A stretch of DNA of 64,000 bases, from positions 174,030 to 238,029 of the forward strand of contig WHTK01000001.1 of NCBI GenBank assembly GCA_009377745.1. Direction: 5' to 3'. This document shows, piece by piece, positions 46,282-56,247 of the stretch. The stretch comes from Dehalococcoidia bacterium. Lineage in GTDB: Bacteria; Chloroflexota; Dehalococcoidia; DSTF01; WHTK01. The stretch's first letter is position 1; every line of letters starts with the position of its first letter. Position numbers and translations under genes: made by a program. The notes under the pieces are model-generated. The model was not told the origin of the DNA. It worked only from the letters and a program-made list of their open reading frames with translations, and made no database searches.

Positions 46282-47207
46282 CGTTAACGCAGTTGCGCGT
46301 ATTCTGGATTGTGGCTTCGTCTCGGAGTCTAAGTGAGGCTGCTCATTCGCTGAATCTTACTCAGGCTTCAGTATCAATGCATCTCCGGGCACTGGAAAGG
46401 GACCTTGGCGTAGAGCTCTATGAGCGTGGTCATAGGGGCGAAGTTGTCCTCAGCACTGCTGGTCACGTGTTTTTCGGCCATGTTGAAACGATTCTCAATG
46501 CTGCGACTCAAGCTCAACGTGAGCTTTCTGCTCTTCAGAGAGACACTGGCAAACGTCTGAGAGTCGGCGCAAATACCACGGGCGGAATGTACGTCCTGCC
46601 CGAAATCACCCGGCGATATAGGAAGATTCTGCCAGATGTAGATGTTCAGCCAATGTTCGAGTCAACCGTCAAAGTTGTTGACTTGGTGCTTCACGGCCAA
46701 CTCGACGTTGGACTAGCGGCTGGGCCTGTCGACAAAAAGCGGTTTGAAATCATGAGTTCGTGTCCCGACGAACTAATGTTGATCACTTCGCCCGATCACC
46801 GCTTTGCCTCGCGCGGGAAAGCCCTCCTAACCGATCTGATTAGTGAGAGTGTCGTTCTTCCAGGGACCGGATCCCGGTCACGCTGGCTGCTTGAATCCAC
46901 TTTAAACCAGGCTGGTCTTCGAGCGAAAGCGTACTTGACAATGAACAACACGGAGGATGTAAAAAGGGCCGTCATTGGTAACCTTGGGGTAGGCTTCGTA
47001 TCTAGATACTCTATCCTATGCGAGGTTGCGGCGAAGAGCTTAGTTGCAGTGGAGATACCGGGATTACGGATACGAAGGAACTTCGAGCTCTTTTGGCAAA
47101 ATGGTCAGGTTGCTCCACCCCACTTCCTCCCATTGAAGCAACTCGCGGATGAGGTGTTTAGAGAACTTGACGCGAAAGCTAACCGTATCTTGCCGGTTAC
47201 GTCATGA
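46278..47207 (+). CDS. LysR-family transcriptional regulator
   Basis: The N-terminal winged helix-turn-helix is typical: [20 protein letters not shown] then [24 protein letters not shown] type-2 periplasmic-binding-like effector domain follows ([36 protein letters not shown]). It overlaps both neighbours by four bases, mobB upstream and moaA downstream. It is therefore co-transcribed with Moco genes and is a good candidate for controlling the oxidoreductase operon and perhaps the palindrome array at 41.1 kb. Confidence 0.9.
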   Translation: MTLTQLRVFWIVASSRSLSEAAHSLNLTQASVSMHLRALERDLGVELYERGHRGEVVLSTAGHVFFGHVETILNAATQAQRELSALQRDTGKRLRVGANTTGGMYVLPEITRRYRKILPDVDVQPMFESTVKVVDLVLHGQLDVGLAAGPVDKKRFEIMSSCPDELMLITSPDHRFASRGKALLTDLISESVVLPGTGSRSRWLLESTLNQAGLRAKAYLTMNNTEDVKRAVIGNLGVGFVSRYSILCEVAAKSLVAVEIPGLRIRRNFELFWQNGQVAPPHFLPLKQLADEVFRELDAKANRILPVTS

Positions 47208-48220
47208 GCAATATGGCTGCCCTCGACACCCTGGAGCGGCCGTTGCGCGACCTGCGCATCTCGGTCACGGATCGCTGCAACTTCCGCTGCCCCTACTGCA
47301 TGCCGAAAGAGGTCTTTGGCCGCGACTACTCCTTTCTGCCTCGCGAGGAGCTGCTCAGTTTCGAGGAGATAACTCGGCTGGCGCGCATCTTCGTCGCAAA
47401 CGGCGTCGAGAAGCTGCGTCTGACGGGCGGCGAGCCGCTGCTGCGGCGCGACCTCGAGACGCTGGTCTCGATGCTTGCAGAGATCGACGGCGTTGAAGAC
47501 CTGGCAATGACCACCAACGGATCCCTGCTGGCGCCGCGGGCCAACATTCTCAAGGCTGCCGGACTGAAGCGCGTCACGATCAGCGTCGATTCCCTGGACG
47601 AGGCTGTTTTCAAGGTGATGAACGACGTCGATTTCCCGCTCGACGCCGTGCTGGAGGCGATTGAGGCCGCGAACGACGCCGGCTTGACACCGATCAAGCT
47701 CGATATGGTGGTCAAGCGCGGCGTAAACGACGCCGACATCCTCGACATGGCGCGCTACTTCCGCGGATCCGGCCACATCGTCCGCTTCATCGAGTACATG
47801 GACGTCGGCAATACCAACGGCTGGCGTCTGGACGATGTGGTGCCGGCGGCGGAGATCATCTCCCGGATCAACGCCGTCTGGCCGATAGAGCCCCTCCCCG
47901 CCAACTATCCCGGCGAGGTCGCGGAGCGCTTCCGCTACGTCGATGGCAAAGGTGAGATCGGCGTTATCGCCTCCGTGACGCAGCCCTTCTGCGGCGGCTG
48001 CACGCGGGCGCGTCTGACGGCCGACGGGCAGCTATTCACCTGCCTATTCGCCACCAAGGGCTACAACCTCAAAAAGCTGCTGCGGGCCGGCGCCTCCAAT
48101 GCCGAGATTGAGCGCTACATCCGCTCCGTCTGGGGCGCCCGGGACGACCGCTACTCGGAGCTACGCGCCAGCAACACAATCCCCCTCGAAAAGGTGGAGA
48201 TGTCCCGCATCGGCGGCTAG
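47204..48220 (+). CDS. moaA: GTP 3',8-cyclase
   Basis: MoaA starts Moco synthesis by radical-SAM cyclisation of GTP. The N-terminal cluster Cys25/29/32 is in CNFRCPYC and the C-terminal cluster in [18 protein letters not shown]. The protein ends in Gly-Gly, needed for activity in characterised Moa[12 protein letters not shown] is also typical. It overlaps the lysR stop by four bases. MoaC and other Moco genes must lie elsewhere. Its base composition is closer to the GC-rich backbone than to its neighbours. Confidence 0.96.
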   Translation: MSNMAALDTLERPLRDLRISVTDRCNFRCPYCMPKEVFGRDYSFLPREELLSFEEITRLARIFVANGVEKLRLTGGEPLLRRDLETLVSMLAEIDGVEDLAMTTNGSLLAPRANILKAAGLKRVTISVDSLDEAVFKVMNDVDFPLDAVLEAIEAANDAGLTPIKLDMVVKRGVNDADILDMARYFRGSGHIVRFIEYMDVGNTNGWRLDDVVPAAEIISRINAVWPIEPLPANYPGEVAERFRYVDGKGEIGVIASVTQPFCGGCTRARLTADGQLFTCLFATKGYNLKKLLRAGASNAEIERYIRSVWGARDDRYSELRASNTIPLEKVEMSRIGG

Positions 48221-48272
48221 TATTTCCAACGTCACGCCGTGCACCTCTGCGGACTGCTTACCTAATCTGCCA

Positions 48273-48905
48273 TCACAGGCGCGTTCTATCGTGTTGTTCT
48301 CTCAGGAGCAGTCGTTTCGCTCGTACAAGGTCTTCGTCGCGGTTGAGGTTTTGGAAGGATAAGCCATCTGGGTCGAAAGCCTTCCATTCGTTAGGAAGGA
48401 GGACACGTGGCTTCAAGAACTCAAATAGATCAGTGACCTTGAATGAGCCTCTAGATAGTTGGCTACGTATCACCTCCAGACAACCCTTGGAGTAGACCGC
48501 ACATAGAGGTTGCATCAACCCCCTGTTAACTGGAACAACAAGGTCTTCGCCATGGGAGAGGCGCAGCAACTCGGCCAGGAGAGCCGGCTGCAGCAAAGGC
48601 ATGTCGCAAGCAGCAACTATCCCATACGGCGATATGCATGCAGCGAGACCGCTATAGATCCCTCCGAGAGGTCCTGTTTCCGGGAAGAAATCCTCTACGA
48701 TCTTCACATCGTTTCTCGTAAGTGTAGGCAGCACTTGGCCGCGAGCGCGAACGATTATGCATTCACCCACCAAGCCATCGAAGCGACTGACCACGCGTTC
48801 GAGAAGTGTTTTGCCGAGCAGCGATTCGCTAGCCTTGTCGCGACCAAGTCTAGTGCTCTTTCCACCCGCAAGGACAATTGCAGCGAACCGTGACGCTTCG
48901 CTCAT
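48273..48905 (-). CDS. mobA: Molybdenum cofactor guanylyltransferase (copy 1)
   Basis: MobA joins GMP to molybdopterin to give the MGD cofactor used by DMSO-reductase-family enzymes. The nucleotide-binding loop IVLAGGKSTRLGRDKAS lies at the N-terminus, followed by DFFPETGPLGGIYSGLAA and VAACDMPLLQP. The ATG at 48905 (MSEASRF) gives 210 residues. A second, damaged copy is at 60479-61101 in the same orientation. It is convergent with moaA. Confidence 0.92.
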   Translation of the reverse strand: MSEASRFAAIVLAGGKSTRLGRDKASESLLGKTLLERVVSRFDGLVGECIIVRARGQVLPTLTRNDVKIVEDFFPETGPLGGIYSGLAACISPYGIVAACDMPLLQPALLAELLRLSHGEDLVVPVNRGLMQPLCAVYSKGCLEVIRSQLSRGSFKVTDLFEFLKPRVLLPNEWKAFDPDGLSFQNLNRDEDLVRAKRLLLREQHDRTRL

Positions 48906-49520
48906 AGATTTCGTCCTATTTGAGCATGACACACCTAACGTATGTCAAACTCGGCTCACCGAGCTTGGCGCCTCATATCCGATAACTCTGGCCTGCCAGA
49001 CCCTGAACACCTTCTTATTGCCACCCCTGTGGACTGTGTTTGCTACCGACTAGTAGCTTCGTGACGGCTAGGGAGTGGGCCCCCTCGCCGCGTACGGGTT
49101 CGGGAGAATCTCGTTCATGTCGTTGGTGTCGTGGTTCATCGTTCAGGATGACCCAGTCGAAGCCAAGAGCGCCGAATCTGCTGCACGTGCAAACTATAGA
49201 CCTCGGAGAACGCGCATCGGTGGCGGGAACCCAGCAGGTCCGCTTCCGATAGCAGTGAAGCGAGGCTACAGCCTTATAGACAACTATAGGGAGTCATCGT
49301 TAATGCTGATCTCACAGTGATAGTTCCCTGATTGTTACTATAGGAAAAACTTAACTAACGATTGACATGTTCGATGAATACTCTAGAATTTGCCCGACGC
49401 AAGCCCGGGGCACCCTGACGCCATGGATTGCCCCGAACGGGTGAAGGAATGGGCTTCGTCGGTTTCTGGTTCAGCTTCTTCGGGGAAGCGCAGGACTAAT
49501 TACGTGGAGGAACGAAGGAA
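48906..49520. other. Long intergenic region upstream of binding protein B
   Basis: About 600 bases without a supported gene. The heptamer ACTATAG occurs at 49193-49199, 49283-49289 and 49337-49343. A good promoter lies at 49362-49389. A short reading frame at 49075-49320 has no recognisable product. Confidence 0.5.
49362..49389 (+). promoter_or_regulatory. Sigma-70-type promoter for binding protein B
   Basis: TTGACA at 49362-49367, 16-base spacer, TAGAAT at 49384-49389. Transcription would start near 49396, leaving a leader of about 125 bases before the ATG at 49521. Confidence 0.6.
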
Positions 49521-51353
49521 ATGAGTATTAGCTACTGGAATCGCGCTCTTAACTATCGGCTTAAGCGACGGCGGGCACTTGCCCTCACTGGCACGACCGC
49601 CATTAGCAGCGGCCTGCTTTGGGCTTGTGGCGGCGACGGCAGCACGGGCGGGCTTGAGGATGCGTCCAGTGCCCAACAGCCGGGCAAGGTCTGGAACGCC
49701 ACAAACGACTGGAAGTTGGCGGATGAGACCAAAGCAGCTGTCCGCGGCGGGATATACCGCGGGGTCATGGCCGCGGATCAGGCTGGAAACTATGACTCCC
49801 AGTTCCAAGCCCCATCTCAGGTACCTTTCTCCGCACATGTTCATGAGTTCCTAATGGCAAAAAACCGCGGACCTGGCATCGATCCCGCGTCGCTGGAAGC
49901 GGGCAATCCCCTGCCTGGATTGGCCGAATCATTTGAGATATCTCCAGACGGCATGTCGGCCACTTTTACTCTACGCCAAGGTGTTAAATGGCACCCCATT
50001 GCGCCTGTGAACGGCCGAGTTATGGACATGGACGATTGGCGGACCAGCGCGGAGCGATTCCTGGCGATTAGCCCTCAGCGAGTCTCCCTACAGGGTACCG
50101 TTGACCACTTCGAGTACCCGGACGCGCGCCATATGGTATGGAAGTTCCAGTTCCCCTACGCGCCCCTTCTAGGCGTTATCTGGTCTGAGAGGTACGCCTT
50201 CCAAATCGTTCCTAAGGAGTTGAACGCCGATCAGAATCTCGTGGGTGGCGTCGCCATCGGCACAGGCTACAAGATCCTCGATAAGCACCAACCTTCAATT
50301 GCCATGGAATACCGCAAGCACAAGGACTATTGGGGTGGAGACCCATTCATCGATCGTTGGCATGCGCCCATCATACCGGAGTACGCCAATCGCTATGCCC
50401 AGTTCGTTAACGGTAACATCATATCCTTCACTCCATCCGCGCGTGAGGTATTACAATTAGCCAAAGATGCTCCGCAAACCGTGATCGTGGCGAACGCTAT
50501 ATCAGATGGCGCGATCACGCGACTTAGATTCGGCAGAGATAATCAGAAGACCCTACCTTGGAAAGACCCACGAGTGCGCGTAGCAATCCGTCGCGCGATA
50601 GACTTCAAAGGAATCGGCGAGTTCCTTTCGAACAAGCAACAATTTGAAGCTGCAGGCATCCCGATCGAAATAGTCCCAATGACGCATCTGCCACGCCATC
50701 CTAGCTACTGGCTGGATCCGGAGAAGGGCGAGCTCGGGAAACTCTCTGACAATTACCTATTTGACGTCGCGGAGGCTAAGAAACTGACTACAGCGGCAGG
50801 TTTTCCGAACGAGATTGGCATTGATTATTATGTACTCCCTGCCGGCGGAGTCATTCCTGAAGTAGAGCAATTGATCACCACAAGCCTTGGCGCATCCGGC
50901 ACCTTCAAGGTCAATGTAGTCCGTAGTGCCAACACAGTTGCGCACCGAGATTGCCGTTCGCTTGGACATTGCGACGGCTTAGTGGAAAGCGGCAATGACG
51001 TGGAAGCTGACTATGTGATCACTGCCGATTATTACAGCAAGGGTAACAAGTCAGGCGAGCAAGCTTACCCGGATCCACGGATCGATGCAGTCGCCGTGGC
51101 GCAACGACGAGAGATGGATCCACAGAAGCGAATCGAGTACCTAAAAGAGTTCCAGAGGGTCGTAGCTGAACTCATGCCGTTGGTCCCTTATGCTCACCAA
51201 TACACAGAATTGTCCTTCCGCTGGCCCTGGCTTCACAACGTAAACCGTGGCGAGCCCCCAGGAAATGAGATCCCAGAAGGTCGGCCGATCTCGGGGGGGC
51301 ACCTACAATGGCTCGATGCCAGCATGCCTAATCGGGAAAAGGGCGCCAGTTAG
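49521..51353 (+). CDS. Family-5 solute-binding lipoprotein B
   Basis: Same family as copy A: Tat-like KRRRALALTG, lipobox LLWAC with Cys36, and mature-part motifs RGPGIDPASLEAGNPLPGLAESF, TLRQGVKWHPIAPVNGRVMDMDDW and FRWPWLHNVNRGE near the end. Length 610 residues. Closest in the window is the broken copy D at 56.5 kb. It is followed by a 14-bp inverted repeat and then a cyclodeaminase-family gene. The ligand is unknown; no transporter genes accompany it. Confidence 0.87.
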   Translation: MSISYWNRALNYRLKRRRALALTGTTAISSGLLWACGGDGSTGGLEDASSAQQPGKVWNATNDWKLADETKAAVRGGIYRGVMAADQAGNYDSQFQAPSQVPFSAHVHEFLMAKNRGPGIDPASLEAGNPLPGLAESFEISPDGMSATFTLRQGVKWHPIAPVNGRVMDMDDWRTSAERFLAISPQRVSLQGTVDHFEYPDARHMVWKFQFPYAPLLGVIWSERYAFQIVPKELNADQNLVGGVAIGTGYKILDKHQPSIAMEYRKHKDYWGGDPFIDRWHAPIIPEYANRYAQFVNGNIISFTPSAREVLQLAKDAPQTVIVANAISDGAITRLRFGRDNQKTLPWKDPRVRVAIRRAIDFKGIGEFLSNKQQFEAAGIPIEIVPMTHLPRHPSYWLDPEKGELGKLSDNYLFDVAEAKKLTTAAGFPNEIGIDYYVLPAGGVIPEVEQLITTSLGASGTFKVNVVRSANTVAHRDCRSLGHCDGLVESGNDVEADYVITADYYSKGNKSGEQAYPDPRIDAVAVAQRREMDPQKRIEYLKEFQRVVAELMPLVPYAHQYTELSFRWPWLHNVNRGEPPGNEIPEGRPISGGHLQWLDASMPNREKGAS

Positions 51354-51382
51354 GAATCCACGTAGTAATCACGCAATGGAAG

Positions 51383-51445
51383 AGGGCGCCTTGTCCGGAA
51401 TTGTTTGGCCCGTGGGCGATGATCAAATGGTGGACAAGGCGCCCT
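51383..51445. promoter_or_regulatory. Long inverted repeat between binding protein B and cyclodeaminase
   Basis: AGGGCGCCTTGTCC (51383-51396) and its exact complement GGACAAGGCGCCCT (51432-51445) flank a 35-base centre. In RNA this gives a 14-bp stem with a large loop. It could limit read-through or protect the upstream message. Confidence 0.6.
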
Positions 51446-51489
51446 TGCGAATCATCGAAGATAAGAGAAGATAAGAAAGGAATTCAGCG

Positions 51490-52596
51490 GTGCTCTTCCT
51501 AAATAACGATGATGTGCGGGCAGTGCTAACAGCCGAAGTCACACTTGATGCGTTGCGCGAGTCTTACACTCAATTATTTCACGGAGATGCCGTGTGCCGT
51601 CCGAGAATTGGTGTGTCAATTCCAACGAGTAACCCCGAAAACAGATTCGCGTGGTCTAGCATGGATGGCGGATCAGCTATTTCGGGCTACTTTGCCAGCC
51701 GTATCAAATGCGATATCTCCTACAGAGCTGAGTACGAAGGCGTCGTCACTCACGAAAAATACTCGACTCAGCTAGGGAAGTTCTGCGGTCTTATCTTCCT
51801 CGTCAAAGTTGAAAACGCCGAAATCGTCGCAATAATCAATGACAGTGCGCTGCAGCGCTTCCGTGTCGGTGCCGACGGCGCGCTTGGGACTGATTATGTA
51901 GCTCGCAAAGACGCCGCAGTTCTAGGCATCCTTGGCTCTGGAGGGATGGCGCATACCCAGCTTGCGTGCACGCTCGCCCTCCGCAAGAACATCCGTAAGG
52001 TTCAAATCTTCAGCCCAACTCGTGATCACCGCGAGGCCTTCGCAAAAGAAATTCGTGACAGGTACGAACTCGAGGCCGTGGCGGTTGACAGCGGAGAAGC
52101 GGTGTTCAAGGGCGCTGACATCATTGCCGGTTGTACCGATGGTGGCTTTAAGGGTGAGGAAAACAACGCCGCGATTATAGGTCGTTGGCTTGAGCCTGGC
52201 CAGCATTGGACGACTATCGGTGGAGGCCCGGACAAACTTGCTTTGGAGCGTACGGACTTTTCCTTGCGCTTCGGCAACGCGCCGGCTCCCCTTGGCCTTC
52301 CCCAGTGGGCCACGGCGAAGGAAGGCATTTTTTATTCCGTTCCTAGCTCCCATGCATCCGGAGCAGGAGGAGAGCATGAAGAAAGGATCCCTGGGAAGAC
52401 TATCTACTTGGCCGATCTCTTGGCCGGAAAAGTGAAAGGGCGAACCTCAGACGATCAGATAACTTTCTCTGAGCGCGGAAACCTTCAGGGTGCCCAATTC
52501 CATGCGGTGGCGGCAAAGGTCTATGAGGCGGCACTCAGCAAAGGCATCGGCCGCGAAGTCCCGACCGATTGGTTCCTGGAGGATGAACGAAACTGA
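51490..52596 (+). CDS. Ornithine cyclodeaminase/mu-crystallin family protein (second)
   Basis: The Rossmann motif VLGILGSGGMAHTQLACTL and NDSALQRFRVGADGALGTDYVA mark the family. The protein begins with GTG at 51490 (LFLNNDDVRAVL), preceded by AAAGGA. Length 368 residues. It is a divergent paralogue of the copy at 36295-37386, sharing the C-terminal KVKGRTSDDQITFSERGNLQG pattern. Both sit near family-5 binding proteins, so an imine or amino-acid-like substrate may be imported and processed. That link is inference. Confidence 0.8.
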   Translation: MLFLNNDDVRAVLTAEVTLDALRESYTQLFHGDAVCRPRIGVSIPTSNPENRFAWSSMDGGSAISGYFASRIKCDISYRAEYEGVVTHEKYSTQLGKFCGLIFLVKVENAEIVAIINDSALQRFRVGADGALGTDYVARKDAAVLGILGSGGMAHTQLACTLALRKNIRKVQIFSPTRDHREAFAKEIRDRYELEAVAVDSGEAVFKGADIIAGCTDGGFKGEENNAAIIGRWLEPGQHWTTIGGGPDKLALERTDFSLRFGNAPAPLGLPQWATAKEGIFYSVPSSHASGAGGEHEERIPGKTIYLADLLAGKVKGRTSDDQITFSERGNLQGAQFHAVAAKVYEAALSKGIGREVPTDWFLEDERN

Positions 52597-52662
52597 TTTC
52601 TTGAATGCCACGCCACGAAGCATGATTTCCCTCGGCTATAGCTAGAGAGAGGCGAGTTTTCA

Positions 52663-54441
52663 ATGTCAACAAAGGAAAATTCCTGGCTTTCTAGTTACCG
52701 GCACCACCTCACAAGAAGGCGCTTCCTTTCTGGCGCCGCGGTCGGCGCCAGTGGCGTTATTCTGCTCGCATGCAGCAGTAATGGCAGCAGCGCACCGCAA
52801 GGTGCGCTCAAGCCAGGCGACGTTCGCGGATCCGGCTCCATTTGGTACGCGCGCAATAACTGGAATCTCGCAGACGAAACCGATCAAGCCGTGCCGGGCG
52901 GTGTCTATCCAGGGCACGAGAGTCGTGACGTCAATGAGAGTTTTGAGCCTTTCATTGCCACCGATTCATTCACCGAAAGCTTCCATGATCGAAGCTACGA
53001 GTACCTCTTGCGTCGCAATAGAGGTCCTGGGATTGCACCAGGAACGGCAGAGTACTTGACTCCGCAAGGCAATCTTGCCGCCGACTGGGAGATCTCCGAT
53101 GACGCCCTTTCGGTCACATTCACCATGCGCGAGGGTGTGAAGTTTCATCCGATTGCGCCGGTGAACGCACGGGAGATGAGTCTCCAGGACTGGCGTTCGT
53201 CCTGGGAGCGTTTCATGGCTGTCGGCTCAAACAGGCTGGACATCACTGAGCTGGTCGACAAAGTGGAATGGCCGGACGCGCGGCATATGGTCATGAAGCT
53301 AAAAGTGCCGTACGGTCCCTTGCCGGGTCGCATGATGGACAAGGACTTCATGTTTAAGATAGTGCCAAAGGAGTTAGTCGAAAATCCTGACCTTGCCTCA
53401 CAGCGGCCCATCGGCACAAACTATCGAATCCTGGACAAGATCCAGCCTTCCAGTACTAGTGAATTCCGTCGCCATGACGCATACTGGGCCGGTAAACCCT
53501 TCGTCGAGCGCTGGCACTACCCAGTCATCCCTGAGTACTCGAATAGATATGCCCAGTTCGTGGCCAAGAACATCGTCTCTTTTTCGCCCAATGCGCGCGA
53601 CGTACTCAAGCTGCACGGCGACGCCCGTGACGCGATACTGGAGGCTGCCGAGATCAGCACGACCAGCATCCGGACGATGGCCTTCGGCGAGATTGACAAG
53701 AATACCGTTCCCTGGCGCGATTCACGGGTCCGGATCGCTATCCAAAAGTCTGTCAACTGGGACGGCATAGCAGATTTCCTGAGCAATCGGGGCGCTCTAA
53801 CGGCAGCCGGCATTGAGCCCGAGGTCGGGTTCAATACTCACGTCCCAATGGATCCCGCCTTCTGGCTCGACCCGCGCAAAGGCGAGCTCGGTGAAGCATC
53901 CAAGAACTACCTCTACGACCCCGTTGAGTCGAAGAAGCTCCTGGCGGCGGCTGGCCATGCCAGCGGCATCGATCTGGGCATGTTGATTCAAATTGGCAAC
54001 GAGGTTGACCAGATGGGGCTCTTGTTAGATGAATACAACAGGTTCGGCCTAATACGAATCATCCCCAGGGAAGTGAATCGGACAGAATTCTTTGCTGATG
54101 GCGTGTACTCGCGCTCATTTCAGGGGATTCGAATGCCCTACCCTTCGGCCGGTACAGATGTTGACTACCTCTTCTACCGCTTCTACCACGGCTCCAGCCT
54201 CAACGTTTATCCCGACGCCAAGCTAGATGAGCTCATAGATGCACAGCGTCGTGCGATTGATCCACTTAAACGGGCTGCCATCATCAAAGACCTCCAGCTG
54301 CACATTGCCACGACGTTCTGCGTTAACGTGGGCAGCCACCCCTTTTCTACATGGAATTTTGAGTGGCCGTGGTTACACAACGTCAATCAGACCGGTGAAC
54401 TGCAGTGGCTTGATCCGAATATGCCTAGGCGCAACGGCTAG
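52663..54441 (+). CDS. Family-5 solute-binding lipoprotein C
   Basis: Tat-like RRRFLSGAAVGASG then lipobox ILLAC with Cys37. The mature part keeps family landmarks GPGIAPGTAEYLTPQGNLAADWEI, TMREGVKFHPIAPVNAREMSLQDW and FEWPWLHNVNQTG near the C-terminus. Length 592 residues. It is more divergent from B and D than those are from each other. It lies directly downstream of the second cyclodeaminase-family gene and upstream of a Rieske oxygenase. No permease or ATPase nearby. Confidence 0.86.
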   Translation: MSTKENSWLSSYRHHLTRRRFLSGAAVGASGVILLACSSNGSSAPQGALKPGDVRGSGSIWYARNNWNLADETDQAVPGGVYPGHESRDVNESFEPFIATDSFTESFHDRSYEYLLRRNRGPGIAPGTAEYLTPQGNLAADWEISDDALSVTFTMREGVKFHPIAPVNAREMSLQDWRSSWERFMAVGSNRLDITELVDKVEWPDARHMVMKLKVPYGPLPGRMMDKDFMFKIVPKELVENPDLASQRPIGTNYRILDKIQPSSTSEFRRHDAYWAGKPFVERWHYPVIPEYSNRYAQFVAKNIVSFSPNARDVLKLHGDARDAILEAAEISTTSIRTMAFGEIDKNTVPWRDSRVRIAIQKSVNWDGIADFLSNRGALTAAGIEPEVGFNTHVPMDPAFWLDPRKGELGEASKNYLYDPVESKKLLAAAGHASGIDLGMLIQIGNEVDQMGLLLDEYNRFGLIRIIPREVNRTEFFADGVYSRSFQGIRMPYPSAGTDVDYLFYRFYHGSSLNVYPDAKLDELIDAQRRAIDPLKRAAIIKDLQLHIATTFCVNVGSHPFSTWNFEWPWLHNVNQTGELQWLDPNMPRRNG

Positions 54442-54553
54442 TTTCAATGTTAAGTAACAGTAACCTGTCATAACAGGAGGAGAAGCGATTTGTAATGTAA
54501 CTTTCAATTGCCAGGCCCCGTGCAATTAAGAATTCGAGCGAAGGAGACTATCG

Positions 54554-55903
54554 ATGTTATCTGCCCAAGATACCCAACTTTTGACCCGTGTAGGACCGGG
54601 TGCGCCTATGGGTGATTTGCTACGTAGGTATTGGAATCCGGCCCTGATGTCGTCGGAACTGCCGGCTCCGGATTGCACTCCTATCCGGGTAAAGCTCCTT
54701 GGCGAAAACCTCGTCGCTTTCCGCGATACGAGCGGACGCGTCGGATTAATAGCCGACAGGTGTCCACACCGAGGCGCCTCCTTATTCTTTGGTCGAAACG
54801 AGGATGACGGCCTGCGCTGCGTCTACCACGGCTGGAAATACGACGTTGAGGGTCGATGCCTCGACATGCCGAACGAGCCGGAGGAGAGCCGCTTCAAGGA
54901 CAAGTTCCGGCATATCGCTTACCCCTGCGTCGAACGGGCAGGCATGGTCTGGACTTATATGGGACCGCTGGCGCTTAAGCCTCCATTCCCGGAATACCCT
55001 TGGAACCTTGTGCCGGACGACCATGTCGAAGTCTCAAAACGGGTCATCCAGAACAACTGGATGCAAAGTCTGGAGGGCGGCATCGATTCCAGCCACGTGG
55101 CTTATCTCCACAATGAGGGCGGCGGGCAACGCCAGATTCGTAATGCCAACTCCGCCACTCAGAACTTGACGCGACAGGACACGGCGCCGAGGTTTGAGCT
55201 AATGGAAATCCCCGCCGGCGTTCTGATCGCCGCTCAACGCAACGCCCCCGAGGATCGTTACTACTGGCGGATCAATATCTTCATGCTCCCGTTCTGGACT
55301 GCTCCTCCCGGCGGCATCGGCCCGGCGACGCGGCTAACCGCCTGGGAGCCAATGGACGATTTCACGCTGATGCGCTGGAACATCTACTTCAATCCCGAGC
55401 GGCCGCTCACCCCCGAAGAAAGGGCGCAATGTCACCAGGTAGGGGGCGTCGATCTAGGTAACGAGGAATACCTGCCTCCGACAACGCAGCCCGGGGGCGC
55501 TTTCCATGGGATCAGGAATGAAGAAAACGACTACATGATCGACCGTGAGCTGCAGCGTACTCAGTCCTTCACAGGCATCGTTGGCATCGGCACTCAGGAC
55601 CAGGCGATGACCGAGACCATGAAGACGGACAACCTTGGCCCTATCCTCAATCGCACGCTGGAGCATCTGGGAACATCGGACAGCGGCGTCATCGCCGCCC
55701 GCCGCATTCTCCTAAGAGCGGCAAGAAAGCTGCGCGACGAGAATGTTGCACCGCCTGGCACCGGAGATCCCTCGGTCTTTCGCTACACGGCAGCCGGCAT
55801 CGTGCTTCCCAGGCAAGAGAGTTGGGTCGAAGCAGCTCGAAGCTTCTTTGCGGCGCCCAAGGCTATGAGTGCTTGGCCGTCTGAAGGACAGCGATGGAGA
55901 TAA
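54554..55903 (+). CDS. Rieske non-heme iron oxygenase, phthalate-dioxygenase type
   Basis: The Rieske [2Fe-2S] centre is in CPHRGASLFFGRNEDDGLRCVYHGW, with Cys70/His72 and Cys89/His92. The catalytic mononuclear iron site is NNWMQSLEGGIDSSHVAYLH with Asp178 or a close acid, His181 and His186. These features and the 449-residue length match homo-oligomeric phthalate 4,5-dioxygenase-like enzymes that hydroxylate or demethylate aromatic acids. No reductase or ferredoxin gene is next to it. Its stop overlaps the next small gene, so the two are coupled. The substrate is unknown. Confidence 0.9.
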   Translation: MLSAQDTQLLTRVGPGAPMGDLLRRYWNPALMSSELPAPDCTPIRVKLLGENLVAFRDTSGRVGLIADRCPHRGASLFFGRNEDDGLRCVYHGWKYDVEGRCLDMPNEPEESRFKDKFRHIAYPCVERAGMVWTYMGPLALKPPFPEYPWNLVPDDHVEVSKRVIQNNWMQSLEGGIDSSHVAYLHNEGGGQRQIRNANSATQNLTRQDTAPRFELMEIPAGVLIAAQRNAPEDRYYWRINIFMLPFWTAPPGGIGPATRLTAWEPMDDFTLMRWNIYFNPERPLTPEERAQCHQVGGVDLGNEEYLPPTTQPGGAFHGIRNEENDYMIDRELQRTQSFTGIVGIGTQDQAMTETMKTDNLGPILNRTLEHLGTSDSGVIAARRILLRAARKLRDENVAPPGTGDPSVFRYTAAGIVLPRQESWVEAARSFFAAPKAMSAWPSEGQRWR

Positions 55904-56238
55904 CAGGCGGTAGTGACCGAGATGTTGACCGTGTGGTTTGGGCTGATGATCTATCAGTTGCTACGCTCATTTCACTGGTGGACCGCCTCAACCAGACGGA
56001 AGGCGCGCAGTTCTTCTTCCGCGAAGCCGAGATGGATGACGTTTATCGGCACGCGGACGCAGATGTCCGTTTGGCGGTACAGGCCGGGTCGGACCGCGGG
56101 ATTATAGCCCAGCTCGAACACATCCGCGAGCTCGTGTTCAATGCCCACGATCTTGTCGGCTGCGAGAACATTCTCGAAGCTGTCCAGGAGCTCAACAAGG
56201 TTATCAACATCAAGATTGGCTTGGGCGATGGGAGGTGA
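55894..56238 (+). CDS. Small hypothetical protein, translationally coupled
   Basis: 114 residues with no recognised family. The start ATG overlaps the end of the Rieske gene by ten bases, and the frame ends 9 bases before the next small gene. It is mostly helical and acidic (VSLVDRLNQTEGAQFF-like beginning, then RHADADVRLAVQAGSD). The tight coupling to the oxygenase suggests an accessory role. Confidence 0.6.
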   Translation: MEITGGSDRDVDRVVWADDLSVATLISLVDRLNQTEGAQFFFREAEMDDVYRHADADVRLAVQAGSDRGIIAQLEHIRELVFNAHDLVGCENILEAVQELNKVINIKIGLGDGR

Positions 56239-56247
56239 TGGAAACAG

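Noticed and set aside
49075..49320. 81-residue frame before binding protein B
   Set aside because: A weak resemblance to a transporter loop but no start signal or family match; treated as intergenic.
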